From JAWLGW01 sp964569055 (lineage in GTDB: Bacteria > Planctomycetota > J058), in contig CAZMSZ010000180.1 in assembly GCA_964569055.1 (NCBI GenBank), positions 1 to 14,351 of the forward strand: a stretch of DNA of 14,351 nt, written 5' to 3'. Made by a program: the position numbers and the translations under genes. The notes beneath the pieces are model-generated. The model was not told where the DNA came from, made no database searches, and was given only the letters and a program-made list of their open reading frames with translations. This document shows, in pieces, positions 6,172-13,368 of the stretch. Each line of letters begins with the position of its first letter. Position 1 is the stretch's first letter.

Positions 6172-9100
6172 GCGAGCGTCTCCTTGGCGATCTCCTTGAC
6201 CTGCACGTCGACCACGTGGACCAGCTCGTCCTCGCGCAGCGGCACCTGCACCGCCGTCCGCTTGAGGTCCTCGTCGTAGAGCTCGAGGTCCTCGACGTAG
6301 TCGACGCCGGACTCGCCCTCGATCACGCGGTAGAGGTCCGACTTGTGCACGGCGCGCCCGAACGGCCAGCCCTTGCCGTCCACGCCGCCGAACAGCGGGT
6401 GGAGCATGGTCCGGATCGAGTCCTCCAGCCGGACCTTGATCCGGTCGGCGCCGGGCCCGCCCTGCTTGAGGACCACGCTCACGCGCACCGAGATCTCGAC
6501 GAACCGCGGCTTGCTCACCCGCAGGCGCGTGGTGACCAGGCGCCGCTCATCGAGGAAGTCCTGCACCCGCCGCAGCAGCTCGGGCGCGGGCACCGGCTTC
6601 TTCTCGAGGTCGCGCCCCTGGTGCTCGCCGCTCGGCACGATCAGGAGCGTCACCTCGCCCTCGCGGCGCGGGGTCTTGAGGCAGCGCGCCCGCGCCACGT
6701 TGGGGGAGGCCTTCAGCGCCAGGAACTCGTAGTCCTCGATCGTGACCGCGCGGTAGCGGTGACGGATCACCTGCGGGCCCCGCAGCTTGGCGTCGTCGAG
6801 CGTCTCGAGGTCGGCGCCCCCGCGCGCCTTGTAGTAGTTGCTGACCGACTCGACGTAGGGCACCGCCTGGCGCAGCACCGTCAGCGAGCCGCCGCCCACG
6901 TTGCCGACCAGGCCGCCGCCGGTCATGTAGCTCTCGGCCACGACCGCGTTCGGCCCGGGCGGCGGGATCTTGCCCCGCCGGCCGTCCCCGAAGACCACGT
7001 TCCCCACCACCGGGTCGACCACGTAGTGGCGGTCGGTCGCGCTCGAGGCGTAGAAGCTCTCGACCCGGTGCCAGCGGACCCACACCTCGGTCGGGTTGCC
7101 CGCCTCGTCCGCCTCGATCTTGACCGCGTCCTCGCCCTCCTCCTGGAGGATCTTGGTGAGCTCGCGCTTGGTCGGGACCTCGTGCTCGCGCACCACGATC
7201 TGCTCGCCCGGGAGCACCGGGAAGCGCGAGAACGTGAACCGCTGGTCGGGGGTCCCGTCCGAGTGGCCGAGCACCTCGCGCTCGATCTCGGTGGCGTGGA
7301 TCGCGCTCACCGTGTTGAGCAGCAGGTCCTCGATCTTGGGCGAGCGGGCGTAGCTGCCCATCTCGAGCCGGCAGCGCAGCCAGTGGCGGGTCTCGCCGAA
7401 CTCCTTCTTGGGCTGCATGTCGGGCGGCCCGCGGAACTCGACGATCCCCGAGCGGGTCAGGTTGTCGGTCCCGTCGCGCGGCTTGAGGTCGGACCAGCGG
7501 GTGCCGTTCCAGTACTCCCAGGCGATCCGCTGGTCGGGCTTGCGCGAGCGCCGGCGCCGCTCGCGGTCGGACACCTCCTCGGGGAAGGGCTCGTCCACCA
7601 CCACGTCGGAGGGGTCCTCGCGGAACTCCTCCAGCCGCACGAACAGCTTGGCGGTCTGCTCGGGGAACGCGCCGCTGAAGCCCAGGTAGAACGCCGGGTG
7701 CTCCTCGCGGAACGGCTCGAACGCCTGGAAGGTGCGGAACTCGTCGCGCACGAGGTCGCTGCGGTCGACGTAGTTGAAGTCGTTGTAGGTGAGGCAGCGC
7801 TCGACCGGGTAGGGCACCTGGCTGTAGCGCAGCTCGAGCCCCTTGAAGGCGGGCGGCGCGAGCGGGTGCTCGTCCTTCCACACCCAGTTGCCGTCGAGCA
7901 CCACGTAGCCGCCGGGCCGGCCGTAGTCGCCCTGCGCGATCCGCGCCCGCACCCAGTAGCCCTCGTTGCCGTTGACCTCGTGGGCGACCATCGCGTCGGG
8001 CCGCAGGAACGAGATCGTGCCCGAGCGCGTGAACGCGAAGGTGGAGTCGCGGAACTCGTGCCCCTGCCCCTCGGGCGGGCCGTCGGGCGTGGTGCGGCCG
8101 AGCTCGACCCAGCGCTTCCCGTTCCAGAACTCGAACGCGACCACCAGGTTGGGCGTCGGCTTGGCCGGCGGGACCAGGGTCGGGTCCGCCTGCACGAGGT
8201 CGATCAGGACGCGCGCGTCCTGCTTGCCGAGGCACTCCCCGCTGAGCAGGTAGAAGCACGACTCGACCGCCGGCTGCTCGCTGAACGGGTAGAAGGTCTT
8301 GGTCTGGTCGAGGGGCACGTAGACGTCGCCCGCCACGCAGGCCATCACCATGTCGGCCAGGATCCCCTCGTTGAGGATCTGCGCCGAGGCGGTGATCCGC
8401 CCGACCACCGTCTCGTTCTCGCTGGCCGGCAGCTCGATCAGGTGCCCGCGCAGCCAGTAGCCCTCGAGCCCGTCGACCTCGCCGGGGGCGATGTCCTCGA
8501 GCGGCCCCGCGAACCCGATCGAGCGCTGCGACTTGCTGGCGGCCGCCGCCTCCTCCGCCGGGATGTCGACCGGCCCGAGGTCGCGCCAGCGATGCCCGTT
8601 CCAGTACTCCCACTCGAGCAAGGCGCTCAGCCCCTCGGTCTTGGCGCGCGGGCAGTCGAACACCAGCTGCAGCGTGCCGTTCTCGGCGAGCGTCGCGAAG
8701 CGCGGGTCGGAGAGGTAGAGGAACCGGTCGATCTCCTTGGTCCCCGCGAAGGCATCGAACCCCTCGCGCGGCACCGAGCGCAGCCGCTCGGTGTTGTCGG
8801 CGACGCGGTCCTGGTGAATCGTCATGACCTGCTGGAGCCGCGGCGAGACGACGTACAGGTCCTCCTCGGTCTCGAACACGAGGCTGTCGCCGTCCTCGTT
8901 GGGCTCGGTCGCCACCTGCGTCCCGCGGGGCACCCACGTGCCGCCCTCGTAGCCCTCCACGAGGTGGAAGGTCAGCATGGTCCGCGCGGGCTGCGGCGGG
9001 CGCAGCCGGACGCCGATCAGGTCGAGCAGCGTGAGGTAGACCTTGTCGGGGACCCGGTTGAGCCGGTAGAGGACCATCTCGGTCATCCACGAGAACAGCT

Positions 9101-9233
9101 CGATCAGCGTGATCCCGGGGTCGCTCGGGTTGAAGTTCGTCCACTCCGGGCAGTACTGAGGGATCAGCCGAATCGCCTCGTCGCGGATCTGCTCGAAGGT
9201 CCGGTCATCCAAGTTGGGCGACGGCAGCGGCAT
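6168..9233 (-). CDS. Large baseplate J-like protein (putative baseplate assembly protein family)
   Basis: 1021 aa, the gpJ/gp6-like structural protein that joins wedges into the baseplate ring. The N-terminus (about 1-130) has the family signature around WTNFNPSDPGITLIELFSWM (residues 31-50) and the downstream LIGVRLRPPQPA stretch. The C-terminal core (about 735-1010) has FGDGRRGKIPPPG (near 745), a GGGLVGNVGGG loop, and the YRAVTIEDYE and RVSVVLKQGG segments usual for baseplate J proteins. Between them lie three divergent copies of a WEYWNGxRWxxL...SGxIxF...YWxRxR module (start near residues 208, 367 and 571). Length agrees with the long TIGR02243-type form, not with short phage P2 gpJ. ATG 9233 is preceded by GAGGAG (9238-9243). 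It follows the gp25 gene by 40 nt and overlaps tail protein I by 4 nt. Confidence 0.95.
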   Translation of the reverse strand: MPLPSPNLDDRTFEQIRDEAIRLIPQYCPEWTNFNPSDPGITLIELFSWMTEMVLYRLNRVPDKVYLTLLDLIGVRLRPPQPARTMLTFHLVEGYEGGTWVPRGTQVATEPNEDGDSLVFETEEDLYVVSPRLQQVMTIHQDRVADNTERLRSVPREGFDAFAGTKEIDRFLYLSDPRFATLAENGTLQLVFDCPRAKTEGLSALLEWEYWNGHRWRDLGPVDIPAEEAAAASKSQRSIGFAGPLEDIAPGEVDGLEGYWLRGHLIELPASENETVVGRITASAQILNEGILADMVMACVAGDVYVPLDQTKTFYPFSEQPAVESCFYLLSGECLGKQDARVLIDLVQADPTLVPPAKPTPNLVVAFEFWNGKRWVELGRTTPDGPPEGQGHEFRDSTFAFTRSGTISFLRPDAMVAHEVNGNEGYWVRARIAQGDYGRPGGYVVLDGNWVWKDEHPLAPPAFKGLELRYSQVPYPVERCLTYNDFNYVDRSDLVRDEFRTFQAFEPFREEHPAFYLGFSGAFPEQTAKLFVRLEEFREDPSDVVVDEPFPEEVSDRERRRRSRKPDQRIAWEYWNGTRWSDLKPRDGTDNLTRSGIVEFRGPPDMQPKKEFGETRHWLRCRLEMGSYARSPKIEDLLLNTVSAIHATEIEREVLGHSDGTPDQRFTFSRFPVLPGEQIVVREHEVPTKRELTKILQEEGEDAVKIEADEAGNPTEVWVRWHRVESFYASSATDRHYVVDPVVGNVVFGDGRRGKIPPPGPNAVVAESYMTGGGLVGNVGGGSLTVLRQAVPYVESVSNYYKARGGADLETLDDAKLRGPQVIRHRYRAVTIEDYEFLALKASPNVARARCLKTPRREGEVTLLIVPSGEHQGRDLEKKPVPAPELLRRVQDFLDERRLVTTRLRVSKPRFVEISVRVSVVLKQGGPGADRIKVRLEDSIRTMLHPLFGGVDGKGWPFGRAVHKSDLYRVIEGESGVDYVEDLELYDEDLKRTAVQVPLREDELVHVVDVQVKEIAKETLA
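6180..6185 (-). promoter_or_regulatory. Ribosome binding site that fixes the TTG start of tail protein I
   Basis: AAGGAG on the minus strand, 8 nt ahead of the TTG at 6171 and inside the end of the baseplate J gene. This strong site at ideal spacing is the reason for preferring the rare TTG start. Confidence 0.7.
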
Positions 9234-9237
9234 AGGT

Positions 9238-9243
9238 CTCCTC
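9238..9243 (-). promoter_or_regulatory. Ribosome binding site of the baseplate J gene
   Basis: GAGGAG on the minus strand, 4 nt before ATG 9233, in the 40-nt gap after the gp25 gene. It supports the chosen start, which also matches the family's usual N-terminus. Confidence 0.65.
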
Positions 9244-9273
9244 AGGCGTGCAGGGCCGGCGCGAGGCTCGCGC

Positions 9274-9699
9274 TCACGGGCTCTTCTGCAGGTAGAACGG
9301 GTAGACCAGGTTGAAGATGTTGTTGGTCGCGATGACCTGGTACTCGATCTGGGTGTTGATCCGGCTCGGCTCGTCGCGGTCGACCTGCACCCGCACGTTG
9401 AGCGCCTGGATCCGCGGTTCCCACTTGCTGAGCGCGTCCTTGACGTAATAGATGATCAAGCCGTGCGTGTTGGCGTTGTTCGGCGCGAACACGAGGTCGT
9501 GGACCGCGCAGCCGAAGTCGGGGCGCATCACGCGCTCGCCGAGGGCGGTCCCGAGGATGATCAGGATCGACTCCTCGATGTTCTCCTCGTACTGGGACAT
9601 CGCCACACCCTTGCGGCGGTCCAGGTCGACCGGGAACTTCCAGCCGACGCCGAGGAACGACTTGCGTGTGTTGAACGCCGGGGGCACGGCGGTCCTCAC
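9274..9699 (-). CDS. gp25-like (GPW/gp25 family) baseplate wedge protein
   Basis: 141 aa, first gene of the baseplate operon. Homologues of T4 gp25 initiate sheath assembly on the baseplate. Family signatures: FLGVGWKFP (15-23), the ESILIILGTALGERVMRPDFGC stretch (43-64) with the conserved GERxMRPxFG core, and HDLVFAPN (67-74). Length is typical. I chose GTG at 9699 because the FLGxGWxFP segment is usually part of this family. Its Shine-Dalgarno is poor, and an ATG at residue 34 has a better-placed AAGGG but would remove that segment. An ATG directly followed by TGA (9696-9701) overlaps the GTG start. A near-consensus promoter lies about 130 nt upstream. Confidence 0.93.
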   Translation of the reverse strand: MRTAVPPAFNTRKSFLGVGWKFPVDLDRRKGVAMSQYEENIEESILIILGTALGERVMRPDFGCAVHDLVFAPNNANTHGLIIYYVKDALSKWEPRIQALNVRVQVDRDEPSRINTQIEYQVIATNNIFNLVYPFYLQKSP

Positions 9700-9800
9700 A
9701 TCTCGGGAGGTCTCGGGACGACTCGAGGTGGAGCGGGGCGCACCAGCAGCATGAGTGCCCCCGCAGGAACCTCGACCCGAGCGCTAAGGTCAACCGACAT

Positions 9801-9818
9801 CGCCGGCTACGGCCGGCG
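9801..9818. other. Short stem-loop at the predicted 5' end of the baseplate mRNA
   Basis: A 7-bp stem (9801-9807 with 9812-9818) with a 4-nt loop lies immediately downstream of the predicted transcription start (near 9819) of the minus-strand promoter. A stem at the very 5' end could slow mRNA decay; this is inference. Confidence 0.4.
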
Positions 9819-9825
9819 GGCGGGC

Positions 9826-9854
9826 AATGTAGGCACGGGTCCAGCGCCTGTCAA
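9826..9854 (-). promoter_or_regulatory. Near-consensus sigma70 promoter for the baseplate operon
   Basis: On the minus strand: perfect -35 TTGACA (9849-9854), 17-nt spacer, -10 TACATT (9826-9831, 4 of 6). It is the only clear promoter upstream of gp25 and implies a leader of about 120 nt. A good housekeeping-type promoter suggests that mRNA supply may not be the main control and leaves room for post-translational control. Confidence 0.65.
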
Positions 9855-9882
9855 GCCGACGCAGGGCGGTCCAATGCACGCC

Positions 9883-9911
9883 TTGAGCGCTCCTGGCGAC
9901 GTGAGTACGAT
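9883..9911 (+). promoter_or_regulatory. Sigma70-like promoter for the S41 protease gene
   Basis: On the plus strand: TTGAGC (9883-9888, 4 of 6), 17-nt spacer, TACGAT (9906-9911, 4 of 6). The predicted start near 9918 gives a leader of about 76 nt to ATG 9994. It lies back to back with the baseplate promoter, with 28 bp between the two -35 elements. Confidence 0.5.
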
Positions 9912-9993
9912 CGCAGCAGCCAGCGGCCGCGACCCGATTCGGTCGCCCCGAACGGGGCGTCCTCCGAGCAGCGCGAGAGGTCGGTCCCCGCCC

Positions 9994-11838
9994 ATGCCAC
10001 GCCCCATGACCCACCCTCCCGCCCCAGCGCGGCGGCGGCGCCCGTTCGCGGCGCTCGCGGCGCTGCTCCTCGCGGCTCCCCTCGCCGCGGCTCAGGAGCG
10101 GCCGCCGGTCCACCTCAGCGTGGCGACCGAGCCGGCCGACGCGCAGGTGTTCGTCCGCTACCTCGGCGGCGAAGGCGCCCAGGAGCAGTTCGTCGGCCGC
10201 ACCCCCGCCGGCGCGGCCCTCGAGCTCGAGCTCGCCGCGGGCGCGGCCGAGGTGGTCGTCTTCAAGGACGGCTACGTGTGCAAGGTCGAGCCGCTCCAGC
10301 TGCGCTCCGGCGGCTCGGCCCGGCTCGAGGTGCGGCTGACCCGGGACATCGCGATCCCGCACGGCCTGGTGCTGAAGGACTCGCCGCGCCTGGTCGAGGA
10401 CGCCCGGGCCGGGGAGCAGCTCTACCTGGCCGTGCTCGCCCACGTGGTGCGCTACTACGTGGAGGAGCTCGACCCCCGCCAGCTCGTCGACGGCTCGGTC
10501 CGGACGCTGGTCGAGGTGCTCGAGGCGGTGCGCCGACGCGAGCAGGTCCTCCGGCGCGAGCTCTCGCCCGAGGCGCGCGAGCGCTACTACGGCGAGGAGC
10601 TCGACCTGCGCGGCTACGCGCCGCTCGTCTTCGAGCGGGGCGCGCTCGACGCGCAGGGGCGGAGCACCTACCGGCTGACGGCCGGGGCGGCCTCGATCGC
10701 CGGCCTGACCGACGACAGCTTCGACAGCTACCTGCGCATGCTCAAGGACGTGTACGCGTTCCTGCGCGGCCAGTGGGACGCGAGCCGGCTGCTGTCCGAC
10801 GCGGTGCTGACGCGCTGCCTGATCGAGGGCCAGCTCGGCGCCCTGGGCGACGACCACACCCACTTCCTCACGCCCGCGGAGTACGCGGCGCTCGAGGAGG
10901 AGAGCTACGGCTCGTTCGGCGGGATCGGGATCGTGGTCTCGATGCGCGCGGGGAAGCTGACCGTGATCACGCCCATGCCCGGCACCCCCGCCGCCCGGGC
11001 CGGGATCCTGGCCGGCGATCAGATCGTGGCGATCGACGGCCAGCTCGCCGCGCGCCTGAGCATGAAGCAGGCGGTCGAGCTGATGCGCGGCCCGGTCGAC
11101 AGCCCCGTCGAGCTCACGATCCGGCGCGGCGGCCGGGAGCTGAGCGTGACGGTCGTGCGCGCCGAGGTGAAGGTCAGGGACACCGCCCACCGCATGCTCG
11201 GCCCGGACGCGCCCGGGGTCGGCTACCTCCGGATCAGCTCCTTCATGCACGAGGCGCTCGACGTGGAGGTCGAGACGGCGCTCGAGGCGCTGGCCGACCA
11301 GGGCATGCGCGCGCTCGTGATCGACCTGCGCAACAACCCGGGCGGTCTTTTGACGCAGGCCCATCGCCTGGCGGACATGTTCGTGCGCAAGGGGGTGATC
11401 GTCTCCACGCGCACGCGGATCGCCGGGGAGTCGCGGGTGCTCACGGCGGCGGACGACGGCGACGAGCTCGACATCCCGCTGGCGGTGCTCATCAACGGCG
11501 GGAGCGCGAGCGCCTCGGAGATCCTGGCGGGGACGCTCGAGGAGCACGGGCTCGCGGTCCTGGTCGGCGAGCGCTCGTTCGGAAAGGGCTCGGTCCAGCG
11601 GGTGATGCCGCTCGACCCCTACGGCGGCGCCCTGGCGCTGACGGTCGCGACCTACCACCTCCCGAGCGGGGCGACCCCGCACAAGGTGGGGGTGACGCCC
11701 GACGTGATCGTCGAGCTGAGCGAGGAGCAGGAGCTCGAGCTGATCAAGCGGACCAACTACACGGTCGACGAGGAGCACCTCGAAGCCGACCCGCAGCTCT
11801 CGGCGGCCGTCAAGGAGCTGGCCAAGCGGCTCCGCTGA
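9994..11838 (+). CDS. Exported S41-family C-terminal processing protease with N-terminal PEGA-like domain
   Basis: 614 aa. CtpA/Prc-type proteases cut envelope proteins near their C-termini with a Ser-Lys dyad. An N-terminal signal sequence (arginine-rich n-region, hydrophobic stretch about 18-33, probable cleavage after AAA near residue 33) sends it to the periplasm or envelope. Residues about 37-117 resemble a PEGA domain. A helical region follows, longer than usual, ending in GDDHTHFLTPAEY, the family's DPHSxYLxPxEY element. A PDZ domain (about 306-390) has the GGIGI carboxylate loop. The protease core has DLRNNPGG, NGGSASASE with catalytic S506, and GERSFGKGSVQ with K531; the 25-residue spacing is right, so it should be active. 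ATG 9994 or ATG 10006 could be the start; both give the same mature protein. No good Shine-Dalgarno is seen. Its 3' end overlaps cinA by 29 bp. No clear functional tie to the baseplate genes. Confidence 0.93.
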   Translation: MPRPMTHPPAPARRRRPFAALAALLLAAPLAAAQERPPVHLSVATEPADAQVFVRYLGGEGAQEQFVGRTPAGAALELELAAGAAEVVVFKDGYVCKVEPLQLRSGGSARLEVRLTRDIAIPHGLVLKDSPRLVEDARAGEQLYLAVLAHVVRYYVEELDPRQLVDGSVRTLVEVLEAVRRREQVLRRELSPEARERYYGEELDLRGYAPLVFERGALDAQGRSTYRLTAGAASIAGLTDDSFDSYLRMLKDVYAFLRGQWDASRLLSDAVLTRCLIEGQLGALGDDHTHFLTPAEYAALEEESYGSFGGIGIVVSMRAGKLTVITPMPGTPAARAGILAGDQIVAIDGQLAARLSMKQAVELMRGPVDSPVELTIRRGGRELSVTVVRAEVKVRDTAHRMLGPDAPGVGYLRISSFMHEALDVEVETALEALADQGMRALVIDLRNNPGGLLTQAHRLADMFVRKGVIVSTRTRIAGESRVLTAADDGDELDIPLAVLINGGSASASEILAGTLEEHGLAVLVGERSFGKGSVQRVMPLDPYGGALALTVATYHLPSGATPHKVGVTPDVIVELSEEQELELIKRTNYTVDEEHLEADPQLSAAVKELAKRLR

Positions 11839-13096
11839 GCCGCTCGCACACCTCGGCCACCAGCCCGAGCGCGCCCGCCGTGGCGCGGACCTGCACGAGG
11901 TCGCGCGTGCCGGGATAGCGCCGCTCGCGGTGGATCACGTCGTCCTCGCCGGGCCCGGCCACCGCCATGTGGACCAACCCCACCGGCTTGGCGGCGCTGC
12001 CGCCGCCCGGGCCGGCGATCCCGGTGACTCCCAGCCCCAGCGCCGCCCCCGAGCGCGCCCTGGCGCCGCGCGCCATGGCGACGGCGACCTCGGCGCTCAC
12101 GGCGCCGACCTCGGCGATCAGCGCCGGGGGCACCCCGAGCAGGCGGCTCTTGGCCTCGTTGCTGTAGGTCACGAGCCCCTCGCCGAACACCCGCGACGCG
12201 CCGGGGATCGCCGTGATCGCCGCCGCCACCCGTCCGCCGGTGCAGGACTCCGCCGTGGCGAGGGTCAGCCCGCGCGCGGTGAGCCACCCCGCCGCCGCCT
12301 CGGCCAGCTGGTCGCTGCCGACCGCCCGGATGTGGGCGCCGACCAGCTCCTTGGCCCGCAGCCACAGCGCCTGAGCCAGCTCCTCGTCGGGGGCCAGGAC
12401 GGTCACGCGGATCGTCCCGAGCGCCTCCTCGGCCGCGTAGCGGACGTCCACCCCAGCCGCGACCTCGAGCGGGTCGAGGCGCTCGCCGAGGGCGCTCTCG
12501 GCGATGCCGACCGTGCGGAACGTGCGCTCGGCGAGCGGTCGTCCGCCGCGGAGGCGCAGCTCGGGTTCGAGGTAGCGAGACCACAGCCAGCGCATCTCGC
12601 GCGGCACGCCGGGCAGGCAGTAGATCGACGCGCCGCGGTGCTCGAGCGCGAACGCCGGCGCCGTGCCGACCTCGTTGGTGAGCACCCGCGCGCCGCGTGG
12701 GATCTCGGCCTGCCGGCGGTTCGAGGGCGACATCGTGCGCCCGAAGCGCTCGAACAGCGCGGCGATGTGGGCCAGGGACGCCTCGTGCAGCTCGAGCGGG
12801 ACGCCCGCCAGCGCCGCCACGGCGGCGCGCGTGAGGTCGTCGGTGGTCGGCCCGAGCCCGCCCGTGACGATCACGAGGTCGACCCGCGCGCAGGCGAGGG
12901 CCAGCGCGTCGACGATCGCCGCCTGCTCGTCGGGGCAGGTGGCGTGCGCCACGCAGGCGATCCCGAGGCGCTCCAGGCGTTCGCCGAGCCAGGCGGAGTT
13001 GGTGTCGAGCCCGTCGCCGCGCAGCAGCTCGGAGCCGATGGTGAGGATCGCGGCGCGCGGGAGCCCGCCGGGTGTGGCCTGAGGCGTCGGCTGCAT
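11810..13096 (-). CDS. cinA: CinA: MoaB-like domain plus NMN amidohydrolase domain
   Basis: 428 aa from ATG 13096, the family's normal length. CinA proteins act in pyridine-nucleotide salvage: the C-terminal domain deamidates NMN, and the N-terminal COG1058-type domain has ADP-ribose pyrophosphatase activity in some members. The N-terminal domain starts with ILTIGSELLRG (17-27) and DTNSAWLG, with the nucleotide-binding TGGLGPTTDDLT (78-89). The C-terminal domain has AESCTGG (282-288, catalytic S284), VTYSNEAKSRLLGV (K316) and GVTGIAGPGGG (about 356-366). An upstream in-frame GTG at 13177 would add 27 residues rich in Arg and Pro with no family counterpart, so I prefer 13096 despite a weak ribosome site. 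A 7-bp hairpin lies 11 nt upstream of the ATG. Housekeeping gene, convergent with and overlapping the protease gene. Confidence 0.95.
   Translation of the reverse strand: MQPTPQATPGGLPRAAILTIGSELLRGDGLDTNSAWLGERLERLGIACVAHATCPDEQAAIVDALALACARVDLVIVTGGLGPTTDDLTRAAVAALAGVPLELHEASLAHIAALFERFGRTMSPSNRRQAEIPRGARVLTNEVGTAPAFALEHRGASIYCLPGVPREMRWLWSRYLEPELRLRGGRPLAERTFRTVGIAESALGERLDPLEVAAGVDVRYAAEEALGTIRVTVLAPDEELAQALWLRAKELVGAHIRAVGSDQLAEAAAGWLTARGLTLATAESCTGGRVAAAITAIPGASRVFGEGLVTYSNEAKSRLLGVPPALIAEVGAVSAEVAVAMARGARARSGAALGLGVTGIAGPGGGSAAKPVGLVHMAVAGPGEDDVIHRERRYPGTRDLVQVRATAGALGLVAEVCERLSGAAWPAP
11825..11844. terminator. Weak hairpin spanning the protease stop codon within the convergent overlap
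   Basis: A 7-bp perfect stem (11825-11831 with 11838-11844) and 6-nt loop cover the protease TGA and the final codons of cinA. No T tract follows on either strand. It might aid 3'-end formation for both genes, but by chance such stems are common at this GC content. Confidence 0.2.
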
Positions 13097-13368
13097 GGGT
13101 CGCTCGGGGCGCCCGCTGGGCGCCGTCGACCGCCAGTCTACGCGCGCCCTGGCGGGCTGCGCACCGCGAACTCTCACCCTGGCTGCGGGGAAACCTCACC
13201 GGGCCGCGCGCCCCGCGCGCGGGCCGGCCACGAGTTCCGCGCGCCTCCAGCGCGGCACGGTCGTTGAGAAGCGCGCGGCCTCCCCGCGGGCTCGCCCGCG
13301 GCGCGGCCGCTGGTCGGGCGTGCGCTCGCCGCGGCCCCCCCAATCGCAAGGAAGAGAGCGTCGCGAGC
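13097..13368. promoter_or_regulatory. Divergent intergenic region between cinA and the repeat-protein gene
   Basis: 272 bp, extremely GC-rich, that should hold promoters for both flanking genes, yet no convincing sigma70 hexamer pair is visible on either strand. On the minus strand the best candidate is TAGACT near 13137-13142, with a poor -35. It contains two clear stem-loops: 13108-13124 (7-bp stem, 3-nt loop) in the cinA leader, and 13284-13301 (7-bp stem, 4-nt loop) in the leader of the plus-strand gene. A purine-rich AAGGAAGAGAG block (13349-13359) is the likely ribosome site of the plus-strand gene. Confidence 0.4.

Noticed and set aside
3619..6279. 886-codon plus-strand open frame opposite the 535-aa and tail protein I genes
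   Set aside because: Low-complexity His/Arg/Leu/Val-rich translation without family motifs; antisense by-product of high GC.
6216..9314. 1032-codon plus-strand open frame covering the baseplate J gene
   Set aside because: Same composition artefact; the minus-strand protein has clear baseplate J signatures, a ribosome site and overlaps its operon neighbour correctly.
1..9699. Classifying the cluster as a type VI secretion system
   Set aside because: No TssB/C sheath, Hcp, TssJLM membrane complex, TssK or ClpV is seen. The gp25, TIGR02243-like and TIGR02242-like set fits phage-tail-like or extracellular contractile systems better; the only resemblance is the phospho-signalling trio.
1..9699. 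Treating the baseplate genes as a prophage
   Set aside because: No integrase, capsid, portal, terminase, lysis gene or att repeats are visible, and base composition matches the flanking housekeeping genes.
9242..9793. 183-codon minus-strand frame around gp25
   Set aside because: Different frame from the gp25 signatures; Arg/Pro-rich translation with no recognisable domain.
9790..11778. 662-codon minus-strand open frame opposite the S41 protease
   Set aside because: Antisense shadow; the plus strand carries signal peptide, PDZ and the Ser-Lys dyad at correct spacing.
13097..13177. Extending CinA to an upstream in-frame GTG
   Set aside because: Adds 27 Arg/Pro-rich residues absent from the family; ATG 13096 gives the normal length and N-terminus.
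11930..13267. 445-codon plus-strand open frame opposite cinA
   Set aside because: Arg/Gly/Ala-rich shadow of cinA without motifs.
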